Shown here in pieces: positions 1-11,200 of a DNA stretch of 64,000 nt. This DNA is from Chaetoceros tenuissimus (Eukaryota > Bacillariophyta > Thalassiosirophyceae > Chaetocerotales > Chaetocerotaceae), in assembly GCA_021927905.1 (NCBI GenBank), contig BLLK01000052.1, forward strand, positions 188,501 to 252,500, given 5' to 3'. Below the pieces are notes generated by a model. That model was given only the letters and a program-made list of their open reading frames with translations, searched no databases and was not told the origin of the DNA. A program made the position numbers and the translations under genes. Positions within the stretch are counted from its first letter, which is position 1; the number at the start of each line of letters is the position of its first letter.

Positions 1-352
1 ATCACGTGTTTGTCATACTAAGTTGTGAGAAATACCGCGAAGCATAAATGAGTGGCCTACACAGAAGCAGACCTGCCAAAACTCTTTAGGAAACACGAAA
101 CACAACGTATGAGACATGAAATAGCGAACTATTAGTATATGCCCAAGCTTCATTATTCCTCTGTTAACTTCTTTACTCAATATAAATAGTTTACAGAGCT
201 TTCATCTCTAGACAACTTCATTAGAACACATCTCAACATATAGTTAGTCAGGAAGAAAGGTCCACTTATTCTTCTTTTTTACTTTTGTTCTTTCAAAAGA
301 ATCATCAACAAGACCCTAGTAGTAGCAACCTCATCATCACATAACTATAAAT
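1..352. other. 5' flank without a gene
   Basis: No convincing coding sequence is seen. A TATA-box-like word (tataaatag) lies at 181-189, about 165 bases before the first ATG of the ankyrin/MYND gene, followed by an A/C-rich stretch that could be its 5' UTR. The promoter role is inference. Confidence 0.3.
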
Positions 353-2240
353 ATGAGCAAACGCAAACAAGAATTTCTAATTCAAGAAGGAGACAAGACT
401 GAAATCTGCACAGTCACCGCACCAACAAACCCTCAAAGACAAGAAGATGAAGCTAAGCAACAAGAATCTATTTTAGAAGTGCAACGACAACTCCTCGAAC
501 ATCAACCAGGCATCAACCCAGCAGCCGATATGGTTTCTAAATCTTATAACCTTGAATCTACAAGATTGTTTCATAAACAGTCCGCTGCATATAATGATCG
601 CTCCAAAGCGAAGATCAAATATTTAGAGAGTCAATTTACAAACCAGGAACGTAGAATTCATCCTCATCATTTAGCTTCTTACATGTCGAAGGGAATTAGA
701 GAAGAAAAACATGGATTTTCACTTGCTCTCAGAAGAATGGGATGGGAGGAAGATTTGAATTGGTTTGAAAATGGAGATTTGTGCAGGATTTCGGTAGATT
801 TACCGGGTTTTCGTAAACGACAATGGTTCAAAGTTTTGGATCAGTATGTGCATCATTATTTACAGAGGTTGGAGCAGAATCGGCACAGTTTTGCTTCGCT
901 TTGTTTTCATAATGAAATTATGGCGGTCAAGGAGGAGATTGAACGGCATAAAGTTGGTTCCAAAAGTAGAAATGAATTGTTGGATCGGAGAAATACTCAG
1001 TATCGGTTTAGTCCTTTGATGCTGGCTGTGATTGGTGCGAGAGATTTTCAAAGTTTAGACATGATTAAATTGATGTTGAGTTTGGGTGCAAGGGCGGATT
1101 GTAGAGATGTTCTTGGTAAAACTCTTTTGCATTATGCTGTTCAGGTGCGTTAGATAGTAGTGTTTACTTGTGCCTATATATATTTATGTATTTTCAATAT
1201 TCTCACATGTCTCCTCACAGAAACGAGAACTACCACTCGCGTTGGCAATGATTAATGTATTGATTCCAGCAGCCAAATGTGCAAAATACATGGGGACGCA
1301 AGTCATGCTCAAAGATGCTACATCGGAACACAATGAACAAATTGGAACACTCGCGGGGTACGATGCAGATACTCAAAAGTGTTATTTTCACATGGTACAT
1401 AAAGAAAAGACCAAACCGAAGGGAAAAAACAAAAAGCCAAAGACCAAAATTACAACCGAAACGATTCTTGTCGATCCATCTACTCTCTACCCGCATTGCG
1501 ATGATCGTACTAGTAAAAAGTCTTGTTTTGATAAGAGATTTGATTTGGTCAATATTCAAGATCGTCTTGGAAAATTATGTATTGATGTGGAACATCCGGA
1601 ATTGAATGAGGATGGATCGAATATTTTGAGTATCTTTGAGTATTTGATGACACATTATAATATTCACATTGATGTGGCTTGTTCACTTGGAAATGCTCTT
1701 CGTACTTTTCTAGAACATCGAATTCAGCAGGGAAGGGATATCAATGGAGAGTATGAAGCTTATTGCAAATTCAAAACGGAGGAAGCCAAGACCACTTGTG
1801 CCTATTGCGGCAAACACAATACCGAGTTCATGTGTAGCAGATGTGATCCAGATACATTATGGAATAGTTACTGTGGAGCCAAATGTCAACGAAAGCATTA
1901 CAGGGAACATACTCGTCGCTGTATTTGCAAGGAAGTGACAAATGAGGATGAACCTGGAACTGTTGTGAAAATCCCTTCTGTTCCATGTCCCTTTGAAACT
2001 TGGATTGATGAATACTTTTGGGTCAAGTTGAGTCCAGAGGGACCTCATTTGATCGTCAGTGATAAGTTAGAATCCATGGACTTTTGTATGGAGAATATGA
2101 AGGGAAAAGAGGGGGTTTGGACAGGAATTTATGAAAAGGCTGCAGAACATGGTCACATCATGATGAAGGCTGTCATTCGCCAAAAAAATATTCCAGAATT
2201 TCACTTGTTTGTCAAAACTGCAAGAGTTGGGGATTGGTAG
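353..2240 (+). CDS. Ankyrin/MYND zinc-finger protein, two exons
   Basis: Exons 353-1144 and 1221-2240 are joined by a 76-nt GT..AG intron (donor GTGCGT, acceptor CTCCTCACAG), giving about 603 aa. The splice is phase 0 and joins 'LLHYAVQ' to 'KRELPLAL', which completes an ankyrin-like repeat (GARADCRDVLGKTLLHYA, residues about 247-275). A MYND zinc finger follows at about residues 455-500, with CAYCGK, CSRC, YCGAKCQ and HTRRC ligands. The N-terminal half is charged and has no signal peptide, so the protein is probably nuclear or cytoplasmic. MYND fingers bind proline-rich partners, and ankyrin plus MYND is a common protist scaffold layout. The substrate is unknown. A second MYND gene lies at 23983-25131. 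Confidence 0.85.
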
Positions 2241-2450
2241 TTTAGTTTGTTGACATTCTTGTGCATACTTTAAAAATTTTTGAACTCGCGTAGCCTCCTT
2301 GTGCATATGCAAAATAGCAGCTTCGAACCTGCTTCATACATACTTTATTTCTTTTTCCCATTCTAATTAAGAAAGTAATATAAAGAGTTCTTTATACACC
2401 ACATAGTTCCTTTACTCTAAGATTTCTAAATTTAGTATCTCGTAATTACT

Positions 2451-3020
2451 TTGTTACGGCATGCTCTTTTTCTAGAGAAAATTGTACACTGCACCGATAC
2501 AAACTTTGGAACAGGATTCCATGATTGGCACTTTTTTGATACTATCTTCCCAAGAAATGTTACAGGTTCAGGTACAACTGCACCTGTAGCACTTTCTGAG
2601 GTTTGTGGTGGCGACTCGTTCACAAGTGGTAGACAAATTGTTTACAAAACGGGGACTGTATGTAACATGAAAGTTTGGTTAACTGGAGCGAATCCGTGGA
2701 CACTCTACTCTGTCTACTATCTACCCATTGGAGCTGATCCTTGCACCGAAAAGGTTTGGATTGGCGAGTTCTACACAAATGGCTCAGGAAGAGCAAAGAA
2801 GAAAAATGTGAGAGCATGTCCATCGACTTCGGGATTAATCAAAGAAGGTGGCGATCCTACACCGCTTTGCTTGAATGGCTTGCCAGCCTACAATTCCGAT
2901 CCTTGCGCACTGATTCCATCTCTCGAAGCTGGTACTTTTCTTTATTATTCAAGAGGACCTGTAAAAGATTGGGCAGGAGATTGGAATACAGCTGATAAAA
3001 AGATGACTAAACTGGTTTGA
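2451..3020 (+). CDS. Unassigned ORF, probably 5'-incomplete
   Basis: A 189-aa ORF with balanced composition and many Cys, Gly and Trp (for example VCGGDSF, GADPCTEKVW, TPLCLNG, SDPCALI) looks like an extracellular domain. Its N-terminus (MLRHALFLEK) is not a good signal peptide. A polypyrimidine/AG at 2462-2475 (tgctctttttctag) could be a 3' splice site, so the first exon may lie upstream or be lost. I do not recognise the family. It lies 210 bases after the MYND gene on the same strand. It could be a decayed fragment of a secreted protein. Confidence 0.4.
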   Translation: MLRHALFLEKIVHCTDTNFGTGFHDWHFFDTIFPRNVTGSGTTAPVALSEVCGGDSFTSGRQIVYKTGTVCNMKVWLTGANPWTLYSVYYLPIGADPCTEKVWIGEFYTNGSGRAKKKNVRACPSTSGLIKEGGDPTPLCLNGLPAYNSDPCALIPSLEAGTFLYYSRGPVKDWAGDWNTADKKMTKLV

Positions 3021-3742
3021 GAAATCCAACTCCATGGGACTGAGATGGACTTGATTACTTTGATCGTACTCAGTTCCTGAGTGGAATCTAATTTCATGTC
3101 AAAAATTGAGGTTGTTGTTGTATCTTGTATCATCGTCATATTGAAAGGAACTTTTCTATATTTTGATGTACTCATCATGCCAGGGAATCAACAAAGAAAA
3201 TCTATACATATATAAATACATATATAAATTAAATACGTGGTCTATTTGAAAATGCTTTTCTACTATAGGCTTCAAGCAAGAAATCGAACAAGATATGGTA
3301 GTACAGACAAAGTAGTACTACAAACTACAAACAAACTCTATCTTGCGTCGTCTGCTTTCGTGTTGCATCCAAGGAGTTGCAAAATATTTTCTCTTTTGAG
3401 CGTGATGTATCAATGGTATTGCCTTAGCATTAAAGTGCTACTCCTTAAATTGCTACTCCAATGATATAATAACGTCGAGGAAATTTGTTTTCTTTTATTC
3501 ATTTGTGACGGTTTGATGAACAGTTATGAAAAAAGAAAATGAAAAGGAAAGGGAAAGAAAGGGAAACTTATATGAGTAAGTCGTGGTTCACGAAAAAACC
3601 GTTGCTGGATTGATACAAAAGAAAAAACGTTCACTTTTCTATCAACAACGAACATATGTTTTATTTCCATTCTATTACATCTCTACCTTCTTTACAAATC
3701 CGTAGACCTCTCATAGCTATCATCAAAAATATCTCGAATAGA
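3021..3742. other. Intergenic, A/T-rich
   Basis: No supported gene. Short ORFs here have low-complexity translations. The last 90 bases are an open in-frame extension of the next gene (an upstream ATG at 3656), which I read as 5' UTR because the signal peptide begins at 3743. Confidence 0.4.
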
Positions 3743-6667
3743 ATGAAAAAGAATGTCATACAGGTTCTGATGGCAGCAGCCATTCTCAAAGCATCGTTTG
3801 CATTTGAATGTAAAAACGATGTTGATTTCCGTTTTCAATCGGAACCGAAGAAATCATGTAACTGGATCAAACGATATGAAGATAGAAGACAGGAACACTG
3901 TTCCCTTTACAGTGAAGTGCGTGAAGCATGTCCACATACCTGTGGAATGTGCTGTCAAGACGATGAAACTTATAGCTTTGTCAATAATATTGGAGAAGAA
4001 AAGACATGTGATTGGTTGACTCATCCCGTCAAGGGAGAAAAGAGACGCGAGGCTCATTGTGGAACCTATGACAATGGTAGCATGGTACGAAATGCATGTC
4101 AGGTATCTTGTGACTTTTGCTTTGAAAAGGTGGATGTTCCTACAGTTTCTCCTTCTGTGAGTACAGCACCGACTACAAGTGCTCCTACGAAGGCACCAAT
4201 TACTGCTGAATTTATTCAAAGAACCATTTCAGCATGTCAAGATAATAGTTTGTTCCGTTATGGAAATGAAGATCGCAAGACTTGTGATTGGATCGGTATG
4301 GATGAAATTAGGAGAGAGACTCTTTGTACTGAAGAAGAAGTTCAGCTTGAGTGTCCGTCTGCTTGTAGATTGTGTTGCAAAACTGATCAAGACTTTACAT
4401 TTCAGAATCCTAGTGGGAAAATGAAAGGATGCAACTGGTTAAAGACTGAGATTAGACAAGCCAGATACTGTCCAATGATTAATGCTGGTGCCTTGATTGA
4501 AAACAAGTGTCCTTTTGAATGTGGAATTTGTAAAAAGACGGAGGCTCCTTCCATGTCTGTGGCTCCGACTCAAAGTCCAACTTCCAAAGCATATATGCGT
4601 ACCAATATTATGTTGACTTGCTCTGACTCTCCTACTTTTCTATGGAATGAGGAGGAAGGGAAAACTTGTGATTGGATTGGTGAATCTCAGTCGAGAATGG
4701 ATAAGCTATGCGGCAGAGAAAAGGTACAACTTGCATGTCCACAAGCTTGCAAGCTATGTTGTGAAGACGATTCTCTTTTCACATTTAGTACTCCTACAAA
4801 GTCGGGTAAAACATGTGATTGGTTGAGTAAAGATCCTAGAAAGATTGAGCTCTATTGTGCTGAAGATTACATGGATGGTTTGGTAGCAAGAAAGTGTCCA
4901 GTGACTTGTGAGCAATGTTTCCAAACTCCGCATCCTTCGAACTTTCCGTCAATTTCTCCAACTTTTAAGCCTTCCACTACTGGCTCAGAAAACCCTTCCG
5001 CAAAACCTACAGTTTCTGATCCACCGACAATTTCGCAACAGCCAACAATGTCGCCTTCTATCTCGATGAAGCCAAGTTCGAAGCCGTCTTCCATACCGTC
5101 TCAATCTCTACATCCGTCAAGTTCACCCTCTCAGTCTCCATCGATTTCAACATTGCCGTCTTCTACCCCTACTTTGGAACCGAGTTCTATGCCTTCATCT
5201 GGACCTAGCTCAATTCCTTCAGTCAGTCCAAGTTTGAGTCCGAGCTATTTACCTTCATCTGAGCCCTCTATGATTCCTTCTGTGTTTCCAAGTGCCTTGC
5301 CAAGTAGCTTTCCATCATTTTCTTCTTCTCCGTCTCGTGAACCTTCTGATTCTCCGTCGGGATTCCCTTCGAATCATCCAACTCCGAGTCCATCTTCAAA
5401 GCCATCAATTTCCCCAAGCTCCAAGCCTACAAAAGTGCATTCAAGCGAGCCCTCGAAATTTCCGTCGGCAAGTCCAAGTCACAAGCCATCAAAAGCTCAT
5501 TCAGATGAACCATCTCATTTCCCAACTTCAAAACCAAGTGTCAAACCGTCTTTTTTTCCAACTAGCTTTCCTTCTACCAGACCAACAAATTCTGTAGAAC
5601 CTTCCAGTCTTCCTAGTTTGGAGCCTAGTTTCTTGGGAACTCTGTCTCCTTCAATTTCAGCGAAACCAACAGCACGCCCCTCAGTTTCTCCATCTCAAAA
5701 GCCCTCTTCCAAGCCTTCCCACTCACCGTCAAATCGCCCTTCTTCACGTCCAAGTTTCAGACCTTCTTCGAAACCCTCTGAAAGTCCGAGCAAACGACCA
5801 ACAAACAAGCCGTCTCCATCGCCTTCTTCTTCTCCAACACTATCTGAATCTCCTTCAGAAGATCCAGGTTGTGTAGATTCTACTGAAGCGTTTAGAATTG
5901 ATGGGGTAAGGACGCAGAAAACTTGCGAGTGGGTTGAAGAAAATAACAAAAGCAGGAACTGTGGAAAAACTGAAGTTCAAGAAAATTGTCCAGTCACATG
6001 TAGTCTATGTCCTACAGTAAGCCCTGCTCCAACTGTGAAAAATAGGACTGTAGAATGTTCACTCGAGTTCAAGCTTGCTCACAAGACCACTGCCATTGAA
6101 GCAAAATATTATGGAGTTCATCTAGATGCAATGTTTGTGACAAAAGATGGAGACAATGTATATTCCTGTTCAGGTGTAAATGTGAATTATTATCCAGGAG
6201 ATCAAGCTAGTTGGTGTGACTATGATTCAACCTACATTGATGAAGGATACTACGGTGCAACAACCTATTACATGGATGGCGATTGGGGTGAAGCCCCATG
6301 GGAGTCTGATGAAACAATTATTGTCAACAATGCAGCTGGTTCTACGTATAGAATCAATGTGAAGCACATTTTCCAGGAAGAAGATTATTACTACACCGAT
6401 GATTATTATTTCACTGGATTATATTATGATCACATGATGCCTGCTTATCTCAAAGTAAAGAATAGGAATAATAATTCAGTGATTGCCCCCGTAGATGGAA
6501 CAAATTATGAGCCTACGTATGGATGGCATCATCCTGTGAGCGTAGAGCAAACAACGCATGTAAGAGGAAGACCAAACAAAGTTAACGACGAGTACGAAGG
6601 TAATTTCGAAGTTGCCGTAACTTGTGATAATTCTTGCTCTTGCTCAGCAGAATATCAAGTGGTGTAA
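3743..6667 (+). CDS. Large secreted CDW-module / PSP-repeat protein
   Basis: A single exon of 974 aa. The start is set at 3743 because MKKNVIQVLMAAAILKASFA is a good signal peptide; an in-frame ATG at 3656 would bury it. Residues about 21-390 hold three tandem pairs of a cysteine module (Cys-x-D...F, K-x-C-D/N-W, Cys, then CPxxCxxC), which resembles ShK-type six-cysteine domains. Residues about 395-707 are a Ser/Pro-rich stalk of repeated SPS/KPS words, common in diatom wall-associated proteins. One more CDW module follows (708-757), then an approximately 200-aa Tyr-rich C-terminal domain (YYYTDDYY, YDHMMPAY) ending in SCSCSAEYQVV. A cell-surface or frustule-associated role is inferred. No membrane anchor is seen. 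The same module occurs at 29135 and 33214. Confidence 0.85.
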   Translation: MKKNVIQVLMAAAILKASFAFECKNDVDFRFQSEPKKSCNWIKRYEDRRQEHCSLYSEVREACPHTCGMCCQDDETYSFVNNIGEEKTCDWLTHPVKGEKRREAHCGTYDNGSMVRNACQVSCDFCFEKVDVPTVSPSVSTAPTTSAPTKAPITAEFIQRTISACQDNSLFRYGNEDRKTCDWIGMDEIRRETLCTEEEVQLECPSACRLCCKTDQDFTFQNPSGKMKGCNWLKTEIRQARYCPMINAGALIENKCPFECGICKKTEAPSMSVAPTQSPTSKAYMRTNIMLTCSDSPTFLWNEEEGKTCDWIGESQSRMDKLCGREKVQLACPQACKLCCEDDSLFTFSTPTKSGKTCDWLSKDPRKIELYCAEDYMDGLVARKCPVTCEQCFQTPHPSNFPSISPTFKPSTTGSENPSAKPTVSDPPTISQQPTMSPSISMKPSSKPSSIPSQSLHPSSSPSQSPSISTLPSSTPTLEPSSMPSSGPSSIPSVSPSLSPSYLPSSEPSMIPSVFPSALPSSFPSFSSSPSREPSDSPSGFPSNHPTPSPSSKPSISPSSKPTKVHSSEPSKFPSASPSHKPSKAHSDEPSHFPTSKPSVKPSFFPTSFPSTRPTNSVEPSSLPSLEPSFLGTLSPSISAKPTARPSVSPSQKPSSKPSHSPSNRPSSRPSFRPSSKPSESPSKRPTNKPSPSPSSSPTLSESPSEDPGCVDSTEAFRIDGVRTQKTCEWVEENNKSRNCGKTEVQENCPVTCSLCPTVSPAPTVKNRTVECSLEFKLAHKTTAIEAKYYGVHLDAMFVTKDGDNVYSCSGVNVNYYPGDQASWCDYDSTYIDEGYYGATTYYMDGDWGEAPWESDETIIVNNAAGSTYRINVKHIFQEEDYYYTDDYYFTGLYYDHMMPAYLKVKNRNNNSVIAPVDGTNYEPTYGWHHPVSVEQTTHVRGRPNKVNDEYEGNFEVAVTCDNSCSCSAEYQVV

Positions 6668-6849
6668 TGGATGTTTTTCGAGATATACTTATAATCAAGT
6701 CAATCTGTATACTCTCGGTTGATCTTGAAGTTTATCTAAAATAAGATAATATATGTTGTTATAATGAACTTTTTCAGATTTTTTCTACGTCCCAAGAATA
6801 TAGAAATGATACACGTATAGTAACTCTTCTAGTTTTCATCTGTTTTAAA

Positions 6850-7953
6850 TTACTTGAAACGACATTGAATAGATTCATTCGCCAATTTCGCCTCCTCTAT
6901 AGACTTCTCCATGAAAGCCATGAGATCCTTTGGTGGAAACCCAGCCCTAATATCCAAACTATCCACATCTTGTACATCACATTCGTCTTTCACATAAGCC
7001 AATACCATGGCAACAGAATCATTCTTTAGAAATCTCCTCATGAGTCGTTTATTATTTGGAAGACGAAATTGAATTCTAACTGCATTAGGATTTGATGCCT
7101 CTGGTTCCGATGTCAACTCTACTATGTCCATAGTAGATGTAGTAGCAATACTCATGACATTAGCTTCAGGCTGCAACGAAGCCGCCATAGCCAATTGAAT
7201 CTGTTCCTCCTCCGTCAGTCCTTCAATACTCATTCCCCCACCATTATTACTACTACCACTAGTACCACCAGCAGTACTCTTTCCATCAAGCCTCATTCCT
7301 GTGCCAAGATTTTGATTCCAATGATTCTTATAACCCTTTTTCCCAGTCCCATTCAACAAATCATCCTCTTTCCACCAAAACTCGGGCAAACCTCTCATTT
7401 CCAACTCTTTTTCATCATGACAATCCGTCAATAAATCATTTTCCAAAACACAAAAGACGGAATAACCCTCCTTCCTCATTTGCTCCACGAAAGAAGCCAA
7501 TTGAAAATGAGAAATCTGTTCCGGCTTTTCCAAAATCGAATTTAAATTCCAAAACCTCTGAGAAATTTTTCGAATTGTAAACCAGTGAGATTGTTTGTTT
7601 AATATAAACCCTTTCCAATTCGTGATTTCTTTATTGCGAATTTCTTCATTGAGTGAATTGACTAAATTCATGTTGAATCGAGACAAGAGGGCAGATTTTA
7701 ATACTTCAATTGAAAAGTTACCAGAAGGGTCAATGTTATACGAGCCTTCTTGTAAACGCTTGAGATAATCTTTGGAATTGACTCCACCGTCACCTTTGGC
7801 CATGTAATTTAATTCAAGTTGATCGAGTTGATGAGCAATTTCTGCGAGTTGATCGGGTGAGAATGCTTGTTGTTGGAGGAGATTATTGAGGGAGTGTTGA
7901 CCGCATAAAAGGGACTCTTGTCGTTCGTGATAAATAAATGTTGACTTGGACAT
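6850..7953 (-). CDS. Ataxin-3-like Josephin deubiquitinase with UIM and UBX-like domain
   Basis: 367 aa. The start at 7953 (MSKSTFIYHERQESLLCGQH) matches the usual Josephin N-terminus; the reading frame is open further upstream to 8202, but that part looks like leader. The Josephin cysteine-protease domain spans residues about 5-185, with catalytic Cys17 (LLCGQHSLNN), His123 (QSHWFTI) and Asn136 (FWNLNS), the complete triad of the family. A ubiquitin-interacting motif lies at about 247-262 (TEEEQIQLAMAASL). The last 75 residues (VRIQFRLPNNKRLMRRF to the end) have the length and pattern of a UBX/ubiquitin-like fold. The family trims ubiquitin chains in proteasome and Cdc48/p97 quality control. 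A UBX-like tail could replace the p97-binding arginine motif of animal ataxin-3. There is no polyQ tract. Confidence 0.88.
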   Translation of the reverse strand: MSKSTFIYHERQESLLCGQHSLNNLLQQQAFSPDQLAEIAHQLDQLELNYMAKGDGGVNSKDYLKRLQEGSYNIDPSGNFSIEVLKSALLSRFNMNLVNSLNEEIRNKEITNWKGFILNKQSHWFTIRKISQRFWNLNSILEKPEQISHFQLASFVEQMRKEGYSVFCVLENDLLTDCHDEKELEMRGLPEFWWKEDDLLNGTGKKGYKNHWNQNLGTGMRLDGKSTAGGTSGSSNNGGGMSIEGLTEEEQIQLAMAASLQPEANVMSIATTSTMDIVELTSEPEASNPNAVRIQFRLPNNKRLMRRFLKNDSVAMVLAYVKDECDVQDVDSLDIRAGFPPKDLMAFMEKSIEEAKLANESIQCRFK

Positions 7954-8219
7954 GTTGTTGTTATTATAGTTAGAGTAGTAAGTTCTAAGGTGAATCGATT
8001 GAAGGTTTTCTAATTGAATTTGAATTGCATCGATGATATGAATATGTGTTTTTTGTTTTTTTGTGTGTCCGTTGCTTTTTTGAAAAGATGAAAATCGAAC
8101 TGCAAAGAATCGCATAGCTGGATAGATGAAGTAGATGGCTAGAACATCCGGTCTTTTGAAAAAGAGTGTCTTGGGCCTACATATATAAATCATTTTAAAC
8201 ATTAATTACGCTATCATTT

Positions 8220-11200
8220 TTAGATGCAGTCCCCTCCATCCCAACCGCATTCTTCGGTGTTGTATTCTTCACCATCACATGTATCATCTCCAATTAGAAA
8301 AGGAAAATCAACTGTACAATTTGGGTACTTTTCATTGAAGTCTAGACAGTCACCTCCATCCCAACCGCATTCTTCGGTGTTGTATTCTTCGGTGTTGTAT
8401 GATCCAGGGCTACATTGTCCATCTCCAATTAGAAAAGGAAAAACAACATCACAATTTGGGTACTTTTCATTGAAGTCTAGACAGTCACCTCCATCCCAAC
8501 CGCATTCTTCGGTGTTGTATGATCCAGCCCTACATTGTCCATCTCCAATCCGATAAGGAAGATGAACTGTACAATTTGGGTACATTTCATTGAAGTCTAG
8601 ACAGTCACCTCCATCCCAACCGCATTCTTCGGTGTTGTATGCTCCACCATCACATTGTCCATCTCCAATCCAATAAGGAAAATCAACATCACAATTTGGG
8701 TACATTTCATTGAAGTCTAGACAGTCACCTCCATCCCAACCGCATTCTTCGGTGTTGTATGATCCAGCCTTACATTGTCCATCTCCAATCCAATAAGGAA
8801 AATCAACTGTACAATTTGGGTACATTTCATTGAAGTCTAGACAGTCTCCTCCATCCCAACCGCATTCTTCGGTGTTGTATTCTTCACCATCACACTTGCC
8901 ATCTCGAATTAGATAAGGTGTCTGAACATCACAATTACAATACTTCGTATTGAATTCGATGCAGTCTCCCCCGTCCCATCCGCATTCTTCGGTGTTGTAT
9001 GCTCCACCATCACACTTGCCATCTCCAATTAGATAAGGAAACGCAACAGTGCAATTCGGATATTTTGAATTGAACTCGATGCAATCACCTCCGTCGAATC
9101 CACATTTTTCTGTGTTGTATTCATTATCACAATCATTATCTCCAATCTTTGAAGTATATATTTCATCGACAATACAATCAGGATAATTTCTGTTGAACTC
9201 AATACAGTCGCCCTTGTCCCATCCGCATTCTATTGTATTAAACTTAAGTTCACACACATTATTTTTTGTAGCTTCAATGCAGCAGTCACCTTCGTCGAAT
9301 CCACATTCAAAAGTAATGAAAGCAACATCACAAACTCCATCACCAAGTCTCCATGCATCAGCTCTTGGATGATCTTTATTGAAGTCATCCTTGCAATTTG
9401 GATATTTCTTGTTGAATTGAATGCAGTCTCCTCCATCCCAACCACATTCTTCTCTGTTGTGCATTTCATCATTATGACACTTCCCATCTCTTATTTCGTC
9501 TATAAAGTTTGGATACTGTCCATTAAACATACATCCTTCAAAGCCAGGATGAATACAATCCCCACTTTGATGCCAACCATCAAGCCAATCATCACAGATG
9601 CCATCACCTATGCGTTGCTCAAAGGGATAGTATGTATCTTCGCAATCACCACGATCATAAAGACATTGCCATACATTTAGATCTTGATCACAACGTTTAT
9701 CACCTACAATGCCGCTTCTGTTGGTGTCGCAATATATATAGTCTTCTCTGCAATCTCCTCCATCAAAGTTACATGCATTGAAATTGTAGGGATATCCATC
9801 ACACACACCATTGCCTATCTTGGTAGTATCAATCATGACAGCGTCTTTGACGTCCTTACAGTCAGGATAGAACAGATTAAAGTTTGTGCAGTCTCCGCCG
9901 TCCATTCCACATTGAGGGATGTTGAATACCTATTTGTTGAAATTAATAGAGTATTTATTAGCAGAGAGTTTGCGATTTTGCATAGGAATCTCATTCAGAT
10001 TCTTACCATGTCACAAACATCATTTTCGACAAAACTCCAATTCGCAGCGAAAGAAGGTGCAGCATCTTCGCACAAGGGATACTTTGCTTTGATAACTGCT
10101 TCAATGCTACAATCGCCCCCGTCGAATCTACAATCTTTTGAATCATATGGAGGGCCATTGCACTCTCCATTACCAAGTAAGTAAATATCTTCTACTGAAC
10201 AGCCAGGATAGACTAGATTAAATTCTGCACAGTCATAACGCACAGTTGGGATGATTAAACATCATGTCACAAACTTCATTCTCTAAAAGCTTCCAATCGG
10301 TCTTGAAAGAAGGAACAGCATCTTCGCACTTGGGGTACTTTTGCTTCGCAAAGAAACCTCCTGATTGGAAATAAAAAACAATTGCCCAAAAAGTAACAAG
10401 AAATAAAAGTATTGAATGCAATAAAGATGTCTTGAATACAAATCCATTGCATCGACCTTTCTTTGCTTCATTATCACGCGCCTCAGTAATTTCGTCATCC
10501 TCGACAGATAAGTCAAGATTTTCCGCTGCAACAGTGAGCTGAAGTAGCCTGGTACCAAAGAAGCCACGACGAGAGATAGAAAAGATGATATCGTCAATAG
10601 AGGAAATAACGAAAAGAGCAGTAAAGTCTTTCAAGAGCTCAATGACATCGGTACTCTGGAGAATAACAATGAAGCTATTCGATTTCTTGTTAGAAAAATG
10701 ATGGCTATCAATCAAAAGTAAGAATCGTTGATATACTTACGAGGCAATTAAAACTGAAATACCTTGAAGAAACTTGAAAATATTAGGAAGAAGAATTTGT
10801 ACCAAGTAAGACAGTCTCCAGCTTCCGACGTAATGTTTGTTTGCTGCTCTCTCATCGTCATCTTCAAAAGAAGTCTCTTTCGAAGTATCCTTGTTGTCGT
10901 CATCACGAGGAGTAGTAACACTATCTACTGATAGTCTCTCCATTGGTATATGTCGGGAATCAATCAATAAGGCAATCGCGTTGAATACATCTTCTTGACT
11001 ATATACTACAATGAATATTGAAAACACCTGAAGGATGGAAACTTCTGTTCTCGTACGAATAGGAATCTGCAGGAAAGTATCATTGAAATCGCTTTTCGAA
11101 GTTTGTAACTGGCTGTAGATTGTAAGTATTCCCAGTCCCAACTGAGAAATGAATACTAGCAATCCTAGGAACCAGTGCCAAAAGAAACCTTTTGAGGAGA

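Noticed and set aside
3656-3742. Upstream ATG extension of the CDW/PSP protein
   Set aside because: It would put 29 residues before a good signal peptide; the ATG at 3743 is preferred.
4930-5865. Repeated DNA considered as a satellite
   Set aside because: It is the coding sequence of a Ser/Pro stalk. Codons vary at synonymous sites and the frame stays open.
7954-8202. 83-codon upstream extension of the Josephin gene
   Set aside because: Josephin proteins start within about 10-15 residues of the catalytic Cys, and the extension has no recognisable content.
8224-8556. 110-codon plus-strand ORF over the LNR repeats
   Set aside because: Open only because the 120-bp repeat has no stop in that frame. 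The minus strand encodes the clear LNR protein.
8228-8900. Regular repeats considered as a CRISPR array
   Set aside because: Repeat units of 120 bp without unique spacers, and coding for LNR domains in a eukaryotic gene.
9684-10184. 166-codon plus-strand ORF
   Set aside because: Antisense shadow of LNR exons; the minus strand has conserved cysteines and good splice sites.
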